Shown: positions 9,461 to 18,768, counted from the first letter of the stretch. The stretch: DNA of 64,000 bases from PFL25 sp046260155 (GCA_046260155.1 JBJYXV010000065.1:1-64000); one strand, 5' to 3'. Numbers and translations: made by a program. The notes: generated by a model not told the origin, from the sequence alone.

Positions 9461-11236
9461 CTAAATTTTTTCTTGGGAAGAATGCTCAACCTGAAATCCC
9501 GCCCGCGATAAGGACCCTGGTATGCTGCGCACATATCGCCGGTTCTTCTCTTTCTCCTCTTCTTCTAACACCTCCCAGTCCACGAGATCAGGGTTGGTTT
9601 TCTTCTTATCGTCTCTTTCAGGACCTTCCCTCCACCCATCTTCCCTGCGTTCCCGGTACCAGCGCTCGTGTTCCCAGCGAGCCATCTCTTCGACCTCCGC
9701 TGGAGGGAATTCCATCTCGCTTGCATCCCAATCTCGTAAGCGGGTAATCCTGTACCCGCAGACAGCCAATGTATTCCCTATATTGGCTGCCTGCACCCTG
9801 TTCGACTCCTTCAGCCTTTCCGGCAGCTGCTCCCAGGGGACCAGGGCACTACTTTTGCTTTCACCTTCTTCAGGTATTGGGTGGTCTCTAAGATAAACGG
9901 CATGCAGCTCACGTGCTAGGATTTCGTTCGTGGCACCGAGCAGTAAATCAGGGGTGCAGGTTTGATTGATCAGTCCAAAGGCATGCAGATTCTGGAAGCT
10001 CCCTTGGCGACCACTTTCTCCTTCCAGTAAAGTTGCTAATCCGGTATCCTCTGTCATGCGGATTACGATCGGCACCTGGTGATTTGCCATCCGCTGTGCA
10101 AGCGATAAACCTGCCTGCAGCCCGAGCGAATCATTGTCCAGGCAGACAAATACCTGATCCACACCGGGCTGCCCTATCTGATCGAAAAGAAAATCAGCCC
10201 GGATGAATTCAGGAGAACCAATTTCCATCTCCAGCGGTACCAGTTCACAGACCTGCTCCAGGCGCGGGTAGCGTATGCTGAGCGCTTCCGCTTTCACGAG
10301 AGCATCTCGATCGATGACTTTGATTCTCAACCGATCTTCCTGAAATGTCTCTCCCTCGCGCCATTGCTTGATGGTATGCAAAATTAAACTTTCACCTAGT
10401 TTTCCCATCCCAATGATCAGCAGAGCATTGGGGGTGGACGGATGCCCGGGATTTCCCACAGTGTTCAAGATCAGGCGTGCTCCCCGATCATAAATATTAA
10501 ATAGCTCCAGGCGAAAGTTGCGCTGGTTTGTACCCTGCAGTTCTTTTTCCCCGAGCAAATCATACAGCTGGGGGTCCACGATATGAATCAGGCAGGTAAG
10601 CACGCCATCTGCCTGCTCCCGAACCGAATCCTCAGCCCGCACAGCAATTTCTGCGTTGGCACCATCATCCCCCATGACTGCGATCAGGTATTTTGCCTTT
10701 TCCACTTTTGCCTGGTGCAGCATATCGGGATCTGTTGCATCCCCCACCAGGGTAACTGCCCCAAGGCTGCGGATGCTCTCCAGCCAATCATTCCCCTCGT
10801 CTTGTTCCAGGACAACCACCTCCATGCCCAAAGCCCGGAATTGCTCGGCTAGCAAAACCCCTTTCCTGCCCAGGCCGCAGATGATCACATGATTCTTGAT
10901 GCGCCACAATTTTATGACCTGCACCTGCTCGCTGAAGATCAACGCCAGCGCGGATAGAGCAGTAAAAACTGTTAATGCAGGAATCAAGAAACGTGCTGCC
11001 TGCAGCTGCCAGTTAATGGGTCCTGGAACTAACCCGGAATTCATCGATACGAGCTGCAGAGTTTGATAGACCAGATCCAGAAAGGTAGGATTTTCTCCCC
11101 TCGCAGCAGCATAGCTGGCAAAACCGATATAACCCAGTACAAAGGAGACGATAGCCAGGACAATCAATATGGGCCATTTCATATCCTGCCACCAATGACG
11201 GAGATTTAGATGCCAGGACGATTTTGTTGGTCTCAT
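9461..11236 (-). CDS. Two-TM RCK ion channel with tandem RyR domains (591 aa)
   Basis: Two hydrophobic helices (about 20-43 and 85-110) flank a pore-like loop. Two Rossmann RCK/TrkA-N domains follow, with GLGRKG near 121 and GMGKLG near 275, as in MthK-type or CASTOR/POLLUX-type channels. The C-terminus has two RyR (ryanodine-receptor repeat) units: a degenerate one at about 438-500 (ALVPWEQLPERLKESNRV) and a canonical one at about 508-585 (EHERWYRERREDGW, VRSIPGSLSRAG). The usual TVGYG filter is not seen; the pore loop reads TLQLVSMNSG, so the ion selectivity is open. The same tandem RyR pair ends the AAA+ protein two genes upstream, which ties the two products together. Probably a membrane effector gated by nucleotide or by a partner; inference. 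Confidence 0.85.
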   Translation of the reverse strand: MRPTKSSWHLNLRHWWQDMKWPILIVLAIVSFVLGYIGFASYAAARGENPTFLDLVYQTLQLVSMNSGLVPGPINWQLQAARFLIPALTVFTALSALALIFSEQVQVIKLWRIKNHVIICGLGRKGVLLAEQFRALGMEVVVLEQDEGNDWLESIRSLGAVTLVGDATDPDMLHQAKVEKAKYLIAVMGDDGANAEIAVRAEDSVREQADGVLTCLIHIVDPQLYDLLGEKELQGTNQRNFRLELFNIYDRGARLILNTVGNPGHPSTPNALLIIGMGKLGESLILHTIKQWREGETFQEDRLRIKVIDRDALVKAEALSIRYPRLEQVCELVPLEMEIGSPEFIRADFLFDQIGQPGVDQVFVCLDNDSLGLQAGLSLAQRMANHQVPIVIRMTEDTGLATLLEGESGRQGSFQNLHAFGLINQTCTPDLLLGATNEILARELHAVYLRDHPIPEEGESKSSALVPWEQLPERLKESNRVQAANIGNTLAVCGYRITRLRDWDASEMEFPPAEVEEMARWEHERWYRERREDGWREGPERDDKKKTNPDLVDWEVLEEEEKEKNRRYVRSIPGSLSRAGFQVEHSSQEKI

Positions 11237-11327
11237 TTATGCTGCCTGCCTTCCTTAAATTGATTATTTCAATGCAGAGCAAAGTTCCGCTGAATCTGGT
11301 GAATCTTTTCGATTGGTTGGTTCATGG

Positions 11328-11879
11328 TTATGGAAAATTCTCGAATGTCACTTCACCTGGTTTTTTCCTGCTTTGCAATTGAGAGTGGGACGCGCTATCA
11401 CCGCTGAAAATCCATGCAATTGGTATTAATTTCTCTCTCGCTTCTGCAACAATTTGTCCAGTTCCGCCGCTGCCGCGTGCGGGTTGTCCATCCCAGATTG
11501 CGATCAGCACATCGCTGTTATTTAGCAGGTAGAAACCGGAAGCCAGGTAGCTGGTTTCACGCGTCACCCCTGCAGGGAGTTCAATGATCTGGTCAGCCTG
11601 TTCGAGCAGCCTGGTGAACTCCTCCTTGGAAGCAACCGTGTTGAAATCCCGCATGTATTCGGACACATCCAGGGGGAGCGGCACCGTCAGGTGCACTTCA
11701 TCCTTCTCCTTCGCACGCAAAACTACCAGCCGGTCGGCTCCTTCGGCTAATGGGGAAATAATGGTGATCTCATCAGACGGAAAAGATTCCTTAATTTTAC
11801 GCAGCGCCAAATCCACCCCCGAAATAACCTGATTCATTTGAGTTATTTCTCGATGTCCGGTCACCCCGATCGTAAGCAT
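11328..11879 (-). CDS. SLOG-superfamily protein (183 aa)
   Basis: A small Rossmann-like protein with SLOG features: an N-terminal GVTGHRE strand-loop, PLAEGADRLV, a strand SDVLIAIWDG and the glycine-rich GSGGTGQIVAEARE motif expected to hold a nucleotide phosphate. Known SLOG proteins include DprA, the LOG cytokinin enzymes, the TRPM2 sensor domain and the C-terminal domain of ThsA, which binds TIR-made cyclic ADP-ribose isomers. Here the domain stands alone between the AAA+/RyR gene (15 bases away) and the RCK-RyR channel (91 bases), so a role as nucleotide sensor or processing enzyme in that module is reasonable but inferred. Which SLOG subfamily it is cannot be decided by eye. Confidence 0.75.
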   Translation of the reverse strand: MLTIGVTGHREITQMNQVISGVDLALRKIKESFPSDEITIISPLAEGADRLVVLRAKEKDEVHLTVPLPLDVSEYMRDFNTVASKEEFTRLLEQADQIIELPAGVTRETSYLASGFYLLNNSDVLIAIWDGQPARGSGGTGQIVAEAREKLIPIAWIFSGDSASHSQLQSRKKPGEVTFENFP

Positions 11880-11894
11880 AGGGTCCCTTAAAGC

Positions 11895-14540
11895 TTATTC
11901 GCGCAGGTGGACGATTGTGTAGCCTGTATGAGCAAGGATGTCCGGAATTTGACGGACCATCACGCGGTCTTTCTCTTTATCTTCTTCGGACAGCTTCTCC
12001 CAGGGAACCAGGGCTGCGTGAAGATGTTTTTTCTTATCCGTTTCAGGAGCATACTTCCAACCTGAATCCGTTTTTAACTTCATCCAGCGTTCATGTTCTT
12101 TCCGAGCCAGGGTCTCCAGGTGGGCACCTGGAAATTCGAAAGCTGGTTCATTGCTGCGAGCAGGGATCATGATGTAACCTGTGCCTGCTAATTTTTTGGG
12201 GATATCTCGCACCAGGTCCCGGTTCTGGTCTTTTTCATCCTCTGATAATTGATCAAAAGGAACCAGAGAGCTGTGCTTTTTGGCTATCTCATCAGTGATT
12301 TCGCCATATTGGTATCCTTCAGATTCCATGTGCTTAAGAAACACCTGGTGGGCAGCGATCGCTAACCTCTCCAATAATTCCCCGGTTAAATCCATCTGCT
12401 GCACCAGGGAGAGGAATTCCTGACCATCCACATGCAGATCAAGCTGCGCTTCAGCTGGCAGACTGGACCTCTCATAGGATTTCTTCCCTGCCAGCTGGCT
12501 CATGGCAGCGATAGATTCCATTGAGCGGATGCCATGCTTGTAATCGCTGGTGTTCAAGAATGCATGCAAGACCCCATGATCAATATTCAATACCTTCTTG
12601 CCAGCTCGGTTTTCAAATAGATGGGAGGCATTTCTTTGCAGGATCGATCGCATGAGGATTGCCCTGCGGATAATGTAATATGGATCGGATTCAGGTTTAC
12701 CCTGTGGATTGGGTCCCAGTATGTTGACAAATCCCTTCAAGCGGCTGATAAAATCAGGCACCTTGGATGAACGGTAGGTTTTTGAATCCAGACCTTTTCC
12801 AAAATCCTCCATGCGAGCACTGGTCCCACCTGCGAAAACGAAAATAGCACGTCCAATCGGATGGACGAGCTGATCCTCCCGGAACGCTCCATCCTGCATG
12901 GGTGCCAGGTAATACCGCAGCCATCCAAGAGGAATTTCGCCCAGTGATGTGTCGAATTCATCCCAAAAAACCAGTGGAATCTGACCGCTAAGGCCAACGT
13001 CCCGCACCTGGTGCAGCGCATCGATAATTTTCTCAGGGGATTCGAATTGGGATATATTAAATTCCAGCGTGCTGATTTTACCTGGAGCCAATGATTTTGC
13101 CACCTGGGTGATCCCAAAAGATTTGCCGGAACCCGGGGCTCCAAAAACTGCGATCGAGAGTGGTCGCTTTGGACGGTCCTGGCTTAGATATTCGCCAACC
13201 AGGGAGTGGATGCTTCGAAAGCTCTCAATTTCCTGCCGGTCAACTGTCAGGAGGGCACCAAAAATCCCCAGTGGGACTTCTTTTATAGTTTCTTCCGATC
13301 CCTGTATTACGATTTGTTCACTGATTTGCTCTAAGTTGTCGCGATATCGATCCTGTAGAATGGTCCAGAAACCACCTTCCGGCGCTACCTCAGAATCATC
13401 TCCCGTGGTTGTAAGAAAACGTACAGGGTCCTGGATTTCAGCCACAGCAAAAGGCTTACCATCCTCTGCAAATTTCTTAGAGATGCGGTCATAAGGAAAC
13501 GCCAGCTCTGGTTTGCTTTGCTTCCCTTTATTTTCATATCCCAAAATATGTAAATCGCGCATTGCAGCTAACCCGGTTTTTGTACCAATTAGCAGATCCG
13601 GTTGGTCAGGGGCCAGCATTATTTGCCGGGCAATCCCGCCTATCAAGCAGGTTGTATAGCCTATCATTCCCCCAGGGAAACTTTGTTCCCACATGCCCTC
13701 AACTACCTTGGGATCAAATACGAGGTGAAATTGCCGGATGAGGGAAGAAATATGAGGTTCAAGTTCGGTCGGACCTCGCTGGAGTACAACCGCACCCGCG
13801 GTATCAAAAGATACAATCACGGCTGCGCAGCGTGCTAACCCGTTGACCTGTGGATTATTAATCAACTCCCAGACCACATCCTGCGCAGTCCGTTCCCACG
13901 ACAGCCCTCCGCTGATCTGCACCTCTGTCCGCCGCAGGTCATTGATCGTGGTGATCACGATCATCCGATCGGCAAAATTCTCCAGGAGGTATTTCCACAA
14001 AGGTCCTTGAGCGATAGGCTGGGAGATTTTGAGTAGAATCCATGGTTTTCGATCGGACGCCATCAAGCTCTTTTTGAGGTCTGCATATTGATTTCGAAAA
14101 CCGAGGTTCGCGTCATCAACAACCACGATATCGTTTTCCGAGAAACCTGCCAGCGGGTAAATCCCCTGGCTGAAATCATGGAATTCGCTCTCTGTACACT
14201 GATCCAGCCCGAGGAATTCCTGCACTCTCCAGGCCTTCTGATCTCCAAATAATGACCAAATAGCATAACTGTGGTGGAAACGATTATCAATCGGCTCTAT
14301 AGTTTGACTCATCAAATCAGGTTGAGAGACCGCGTAATCGGATAGATTTCCACTTTTCAGATCAGCGGCTGCTGCAGCGAGCAGGCTGCCCAGGAGAGCA
14401 GCACCTCCCGGTTGGCTTGCAGCTCGTGTACAGTCGTCGTTTCCCCACCTTTGAACGATATCTTTAGAACGGTGAATGCGTGCCAGGTTCCAATCGATGG
14501 TGATATCGCCTGTAATGACTATTTTGCCTTCTGATTGCAT
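11895..14540 (-). CDS. PfkB-like / AAA+ ATPase with tandem RyR domains (881 aa)
   Basis: First gene of the signalling series. The N-terminal 400 residues resemble PfkB/ribokinase folds (GDITIDWNLARI, QPGGAALLGSLLAAAA, VIVSFDTAGAVVLQ, GGMIGYTTCLIGG). A AAA+ module follows, with Walker A GAPGSGKS near 468, Walker B PLVFWDEFDTS near 527 and a sensor strand AIFVFAGGTS. Two RyR units end the protein: about 722-790 (SLVPFDQLSEDEKDQNRD) and 808-880 (EHERWMKLKTDSGWKY, ALVPWEKLSEEDKEKDR). The start is supported by GGAGG about nine bases upstream. The PfkB-like part lacks an obvious C-terminal anion-hole motif, so it may bind rather than phosphorylate a nucleoside or sugar. The tandem RyR arrangement, including its linker, matches that of the channel two genes on. 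Confidence 0.82.
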   Translation of the reverse strand: MQSEGKIVITGDITIDWNLARIHRSKDIVQRWGNDDCTRAASQPGGAALLGSLLAAAAADLKSGNLSDYAVSQPDLMSQTIEPIDNRFHHSYAIWSLFGDQKAWRVQEFLGLDQCTESEFHDFSQGIYPLAGFSENDIVVVDDANLGFRNQYADLKKSLMASDRKPWILLKISQPIAQGPLWKYLLENFADRMIVITTINDLRRTEVQISGGLSWERTAQDVVWELINNPQVNGLARCAAVIVSFDTAGAVVLQRGPTELEPHISSLIRQFHLVFDPKVVEGMWEQSFPGGMIGYTTCLIGGIARQIMLAPDQPDLLIGTKTGLAAMRDLHILGYENKGKQSKPELAFPYDRISKKFAEDGKPFAVAEIQDPVRFLTTTGDDSEVAPEGGFWTILQDRYRDNLEQISEQIVIQGSEETIKEVPLGIFGALLTVDRQEIESFRSIHSLVGEYLSQDRPKRPLSIAVFGAPGSGKSFGITQVAKSLAPGKISTLEFNISQFESPEKIIDALHQVRDVGLSGQIPLVFWDEFDTSLGEIPLGWLRYYLAPMQDGAFREDQLVHPIGRAIFVFAGGTSARMEDFGKGLDSKTYRSSKVPDFISRLKGFVNILGPNPQGKPESDPYYIIRRAILMRSILQRNASHLFENRAGKKVLNIDHGVLHAFLNTSDYKHGIRSMESIAAMSQLAGKKSYERSSLPAEAQLDLHVDGQEFLSLVQQMDLTGELLERLAIAAHQVFLKHMESEGYQYGEITDEIAKKHSSLVPFDQLSEDEKDQNRDLVRDIPKKLAGTGYIMIPARSNEPAFEFPGAHLETLARKEHERWMKLKTDSGWKYAPETDKKKHLHAALVPWEKLSEEDKEKDRVMVRQIPDILAHTGYTIVHLRE

Positions 14541-14902
14541 CTCGTTGATCCTCCAAAAGTGGCTGCTCCGATTTCCTGCCTGAAAATCACGTGAGCATTC
14601 TGGGAAGGTAAGCTGTAATGTTCTTCAAGATCATAATTATATATCAAGGATTGTTTGTCTGACCACGACCAACGTATCTGCAAATCAATTTTACCTTCGC
14701 ACAAAGGCGGCAGGACAGTGCAAAAATACAAGTGAAATCTGCTGTGCCAGGTTGATTCGCCTGCTGTCCATTTGATTTACAAAGGTTTTCTTGGCGGTTA
14801 TTTCTCCTGATCAACACGAGCAATTTAATCTAGTAGGAGCTGCCCCTGTTCCTGGACAGCTCCCAAAAGTATTTGTTCGGTTCAAGAGATTGATGTTGAT
14901 GA
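14541..14902. other. Gap upstream of the signalling genes
   Basis: No coding sequence is convincing here. It separates the sugar operon above from the signalling genes below. On the minus strand an AT-rich stretch near 14630-14650 contains TATAAT-like sequence that could be the -10 of the AAA+/RyR gene, without a convincing -35. A 7-bp stem (14836-14842 with 14857-14863) lies just past the isomerase gene but has no T-run, so termination there is doubtful and read-through is possible. Confidence 0.4.
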
Positions 14903-16291
14903 TTAAACTTCGAAGAAATCCCACTCCCCAACCATCGCTAATGTGCGCAGTTGATCTGCCAGATGACCATAGGCGAGGGCCATATGGTGAGGCGCGCCTG
15001 CATTCAACCAGGCATCACACCAATCAGCGATCCCCAAATGCTTGGGTTTAAACAGCATTTGCGGTGCAGAGACTGGGCGTGGTTTGATGGCAATTGATTC
15101 CCCTTCTGCTACGATCAGCCGCCAGCGACCGCCCACGCTCACCAGGGCCAGGTTCGTCACCGCCCCGGGAGCGTATGCAAATTCAAGCCCAGCTCCAAAT
15201 CCGTGAACTCCTTCGTAGTAAATGCTGTGCTTGATCGATACATCGCTTGGTTTCGCAGCTAATGCGGGATTCCCATGTCCGTCGTGGGATAAAATCATTG
15301 CTTCCCGGTCGAAGTCGATGATATAGTTTTCCAGGAAGGTCGCCTGTCCGGTCAGCGCCTGCAGCATGAACATGGCTGTCAGGGTGGTTACATCTGCCTC
15401 CGTTGAAGTTGGGAGACCGATCTCACATAAGCGGCTCGTGCTGTAGGAGGGGATGATCCCCACTCTGGGATCGGTCAGCCATACCTGGTCGAAACAGGCG
15501 AGCCCATCAAAGTTGCCATCTCGCAGCACCTTTTCCATGGCTAAAGCCAGGCGGCATGAGCGCTCGAAGAGCTCCGCATCCATATCCACCTTATACCGGG
15601 CGCGTTCATTCGCTGCCAGGCTTTCCACCTCGCTGGCGGGTAATGCCTCCATGGCAACAGAAATCTTCTCCGGCTCAAGAGGCCAGCAAACCGGGCCAAC
15701 TTCCTCGCGTAAGCTGAGCAAATCCACCATCAGGTCAGTCATCCCCTCGAACGGGTGACCAGCTACGGCGATGCGCGTCTTCTTCAATTGGGCCAATATG
15801 CCCGCAGCCTGAATATACTCAGCCAGCTTGTTCTTTCCAGATGGGTCGTCGATGTGACTGGTTACCACCCAGAATGGGCGGTTTAATCGCAGCAGGGCAG
15901 AGGTCATTTCCGGCACACCGGCCATTCCGGAGTTGACCATGATCAGGTCGAAATCTGCATCTTCGGGTAAAGCACGGATTTGTTGGGTATTCCATACCAG
16001 CACCGGAGCTGTCGTATTCAGGAAGCAGCGCACCGGTACAATTCCTTTGGTGTACGCTACTTCAACTGCCACAATAATATCTACCCCCTCGGCATTGAAC
16101 ATCTGTGCAGCTGACTCCGCCTGGTGCTCCTCCTCTACCAGGGGTGGGCAGACGGCATCGCCATATTCCGCCAGGATCTCACCAATTCGATCAGCAACTT
16201 TCTGCGCTACCGGACGCATGTGAGCAGTCATGTTGTAATCGTCCTGGAGCAATGCCATGACTAGAACACCGATTTTTGGTTTGTAGGACAT
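14903..16291 (-). CDS. L-fucose/L-arabinose isomerase family protein (462 aa)
   Basis: A ketol isomerase-fold protein, probably cytosolic and metal dependent. It has the N-terminal Rossmann-like part (KIGVLVMALLQDDYN, VDIIVAVEVAYTKG) and the C-terminal region with the expected acidic and histidine metal ligands (PTSTEADVTTL, IIDFDREAMILSHDGHGNPA). Its length agrees with the family (about 450-500). AAGGAGAA precedes the ATG. It is the last gene of the minus-strand sugar series that also encodes a second isomerase-like protein and an ABC transporter. It is clearly more distant from the proteins at 16463-17878 and 25088-26434 than those two are from each other. The exact aldose is not readable; family members act on fucose, arabinose or related sugars. 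Confidence 0.8.
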   Translation of the reverse strand: MSYKPKIGVLVMALLQDDYNMTAHMRPVAQKVADRIGEILAEYGDAVCPPLVEEEHQAESAAQMFNAEGVDIIVAVEVAYTKGIVPVRCFLNTTAPVLVWNTQQIRALPEDADFDLIMVNSGMAGVPEMTSALLRLNRPFWVVTSHIDDPSGKNKLAEYIQAAGILAQLKKTRIAVAGHPFEGMTDLMVDLLSLREEVGPVCWPLEPEKISVAMEALPASEVESLAANERARYKVDMDAELFERSCRLALAMEKVLRDGNFDGLACFDQVWLTDPRVGIIPSYSTSRLCEIGLPTSTEADVTTLTAMFMLQALTGQATFLENYIIDFDREAMILSHDGHGNPALAAKPSDVSIKHSIYYEGVHGFGAGLEFAYAPGAVTNLALVSVGGRWRLIVAEGESIAIKPRPVSAPQMLFKPKHLGIADWCDAWLNAGAPHHMALAYGHLADQLRTLAMVGEWDFFEV

Positions 16292-16358
16292 AAGGTTCTC
16301 CTTGAATAAGATTATTTATGGGTTTTATTTAGATGCAGGTACACGTACCCTTGGTTTT

Positions 16359-16383
16359 AATCATGACTTACATCACCATGATT
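16359..16383 (-). other. Intercistronic stem-loop
   Basis: AATCATG at 16359-16365 pairs with CATGATT at 16377-16383. It lies between two isomerase-like genes and lacks a T-run, so mRNA processing or stability is likelier than termination. Confidence 0.35.
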
Positions 16384-16462
16384 CATGCCCCGGTAGCTCG
16401 TACCCGGTAAGTCCTATATTCTGTCAGTAAGGTCCATAGCTTCCTCGAGCAGCAGAACAATT

Positions 16463-17878
16463 TTAGATTAGTTTAATACCCGACAGCTGGCAGAAATCTC
16501 TCAGCTGGTTCCTATAATCGCCATATGCAATAATATAATGCTGTCCGAGTACTTTCTGTGCAAATTCCTCGACCGAGCTATCCAGGATGATCTCCAGACT
16601 CGGTAATTGAGGTGCGGGTTGGTCCCAACCTGCCTCTTCCCAGTGGCGGGGTGGCACAGCTTCGCCTGTAATAACATGCATTTTATAATTCTCACCCCGG
16701 CTGGCTAAACGGCAGAGCGTGACCGGTCCGGTCTTAACTTGAGAAATATTGAGCACACCAGAGGACAGCATGCCAAATCGGGAGATTCGCGCCCGCACCT
16801 TTCCATCAGCGATCACTCCTGGAATGAAATCTGGTACACCTACCAGGATGCGATCCTTCATAAACTCGTAGAATTCAAAGTATGCCCCAACTTGACCCGT
16901 CAGGTAGCGCACCACCAGCTGGGAGACCGCACCCAGGGCATCATTTTCCGGGATTGCTGCCACGTGCTCGAAATCCATTAGGAGAGACATGACCAAGCCC
17001 GGCGGAAACTTGAGCAGTTTCTTCACGCCATCTACGTCGATCAAGGAGACACCCTGAAAACCACGTTCATTAACCAGATCCTTTATTGCCAAATACATTC
17101 GGATTGGCTGGTCAAAGGCAGCCAGATCCATTTCTCCTTCAAAATCCCACTCCTGGAGCAGTCGATCGATGACAGCTTTCACTTCTAATTCTTCCTTCAA
17201 GGCCATCCTTTGTACTACTTCGAGCATTTCGAAAATATCGATCTCCGCTCCGACCACACGCCGTAATGAAACACCGTCCACCAGGGTTGCATACAGGCGC
17301 ATATCTCGATAACCCATCATGCCCACCCTCGAACGGCGAAGTAATGCAGCAGTCCGAGCAACTTCAGCATAAGCTGCGACCTCCCGGGCGCTGCCATAAG
17401 GATCGTCGATCGTGTCGTAGATGTATTTAAATTTGAAGTTCAGCGCCTCCATCGGGTCTCGGATCGCGGTTGTACCCGCCTGATCGGCGGTAGTTACCAA
17501 TCTTCCATTCTCATAGTGTCCACTGAGTCCCCAGAGCACCATCGGTTTATGGGCGAATGGGCTGATCACATCAATCACTGTATGGGAGGGGATCCAGCCT
17601 GCCAGGCAGACGACCAGCAGATCAAAATCTTGCAAGGCTAAATCTTTGCGGGCGCGGGCTTCATCCTTTCCAGCTGGGTCATCGCTGACCGGTTCAGTGG
17701 TGACCAGTTTCAATCCCAATTTTTTAAGCTCTTCACGGGCGCGGTTGACTTTTTGGTCGATCAGATCCCTGGGTGTGTTTACTTCGCCGAAACCAACAAA
17801 TCCAGCCCGGATCTCAGGCAGTTGAATGAGCTGATTCTCGTTATTTGATGAGGTCAATGATCTCTCAATATCTGCCAT
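16463..17878 (-). CDS. L-fucose isomerase-like protein (471 aa)
   Basis: A second member of the fucose/arabinose isomerase fold. The C-terminal third (KTGPVTLCRLASRGENYKMH, HVITGEAVPPRHWEEAGW, GQHYIIAYGDYRNQLRDFC) closely matches the protein at 25088-26434, so these two are paralogues. A conserved acidic site is kept in IPENDALGAVSQ. AGGAGT lies six bases before the ATG. It directly follows the two permease genes (53 bases) in the same direction, so import and isomerisation are probably co-transcribed. Such proteins are often annotated only as 'fucose isomerase'; they may act on other deoxy or C-5 sugars. The substrate is not identifiable. Confidence 0.78.
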   Translation of the reverse strand: MADIERSLTSSNNENQLIQLPEIRAGFVGFGEVNTPRDLIDQKVNRAREELKKLGLKLVTTEPVSDDPAGKDEARARKDLALQDFDLLVVCLAGWIPSHTVIDVISPFAHKPMVLWGLSGHYENGRLVTTADQAGTTAIRDPMEALNFKFKYIYDTIDDPYGSAREVAAYAEVARTAALLRRSRVGMMGYRDMRLYATLVDGVSLRRVVGAEIDIFEMLEVVQRMALKEELEVKAVIDRLLQEWDFEGEMDLAAFDQPIRMYLAIKDLVNERGFQGVSLIDVDGVKKLLKFPPGLVMSLLMDFEHVAAIPENDALGAVSQLVVRYLTGQVGAYFEFYEFMKDRILVGVPDFIPGVIADGKVRARISRFGMLSSGVLNISQVKTGPVTLCRLASRGENYKMHVITGEAVPPRHWEEAGWDQPAPQLPSLEIILDSSVEEFAQKVLGQHYIIAYGDYRNQLRDFCQLSGIKLI

Positions 17879-17931
17879 GTATTACTCCTGGATAAACTTC
17901 TGGGCAAACGAAAAAATACCTGAACTGAACA

Positions 17932-18768
17932 CTATTTTGTCGACCCCAAACTGATGCCTTTGATAATAAACCGCTGGAAAAATGCATAGACAATAATGGC
18001 TGGAATGGATGCTAAGACAAGACCGGCGAATTGAAAGGTGGGATCGCCAGAGTAACGGGACAAGAGTGCAGCAAGTGCAACCATGACTGTACGCTTATCC
18101 ATGCTCTGTAATAAGATCATCGGTGTAAACAGGTCATTCCAGGTGACAATAAAATAAAAAATGATACAGAGCAGGATAGCAGGTCTTCCCATCGGGATGA
18201 TCACATACCGGATGACATCAAAATAACCTGCACCGTCCAATTTCGCTGCTTCGATCAGCTCATCTGGAATACCACGGAATCCGGAAGTCATCAACAGGAT
18301 CACTTCCGGAATAAACATGCCAACATACATGAAAATTACTGACCAATAAGAATTAACCAGGTGGATCTTGGAAAAAAACAGGTACATGGGAATGATCGTC
18401 GCTTGGACGGGGATAAACATGGTCGAGATAACCAGTAGATAAATGACATTTTTCCACTTGAAGTTTAACTTTGCGAAAGCGTAACTGGCGACGATTCCAA
18501 CACTCAACAGAAGGATGATCGTAAAGAAGGAGATAATAAAGGAATTCTTGAATAAATTAAAGATCCGAAATTGACTGATCATGGTGATGTAATTCTCCCA
18601 TGTCAGTTTTAAACCAAATACACTGAACGGATCGACATAGTAATCCGTTCTGGATTTGATTGAATTCATAAACATATAAAATAGCGGGTAAAGATTCGAA
18701 ATAGATAGCCCTAACAAGAGCAAAAATATCAGCACATTGGATAACTTTCGATTAAAGTTACTCAACAT
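17932..18768 (-). CDS. Carbohydrate ABC transporter permease, MalG type (278 aa)
   Basis: Inner-membrane permease with about six hydrophobic helices and the cytoplasmic EAA loop (IEAAKLDGAGYFDVIRYVI) that docks the ATPase. The length is normal for CUT1 MalG-like subunits. It starts six bases after the stop of the MalF-like partner, so the two are co-translated. No ATPase gene is present in this operon; CUT1 systems commonly share an MsmX/UgpC-type ATPase encoded elsewhere. Confidence 0.9.
   Translation of the reverse strand: MLSNFNRKLSNVLIFLLLLGLSISNLYPLFYMFMNSIKSRTDYYVDPFSVFGLKLTWENYITMISQFRIFNLFKNSFIISFFTIILLLSVGIVASYAFAKLNFKWKNVIYLLVISTMFIPVQATIIPMYLFFSKIHLVNSYWSVIFMYVGMFIPEVILLMTSGFRGIPDELIEAAKLDGAGYFDVIRYVIIPMGRPAILLCIIFYFIVTWNDLFTPMILLQSMDKRTVMVALAALLSRYSGDPTFQFAGLVLASIPAIIVYAFFQRFIIKGISLGSTK

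Noticed and set aside
1..14540. Classification as a Thoeris, CBASS or known Avs system
   Set aside because: No SIR2-SLOG protein, no cyclase and no known Avs arrangement; only domain-level resemblance is present.
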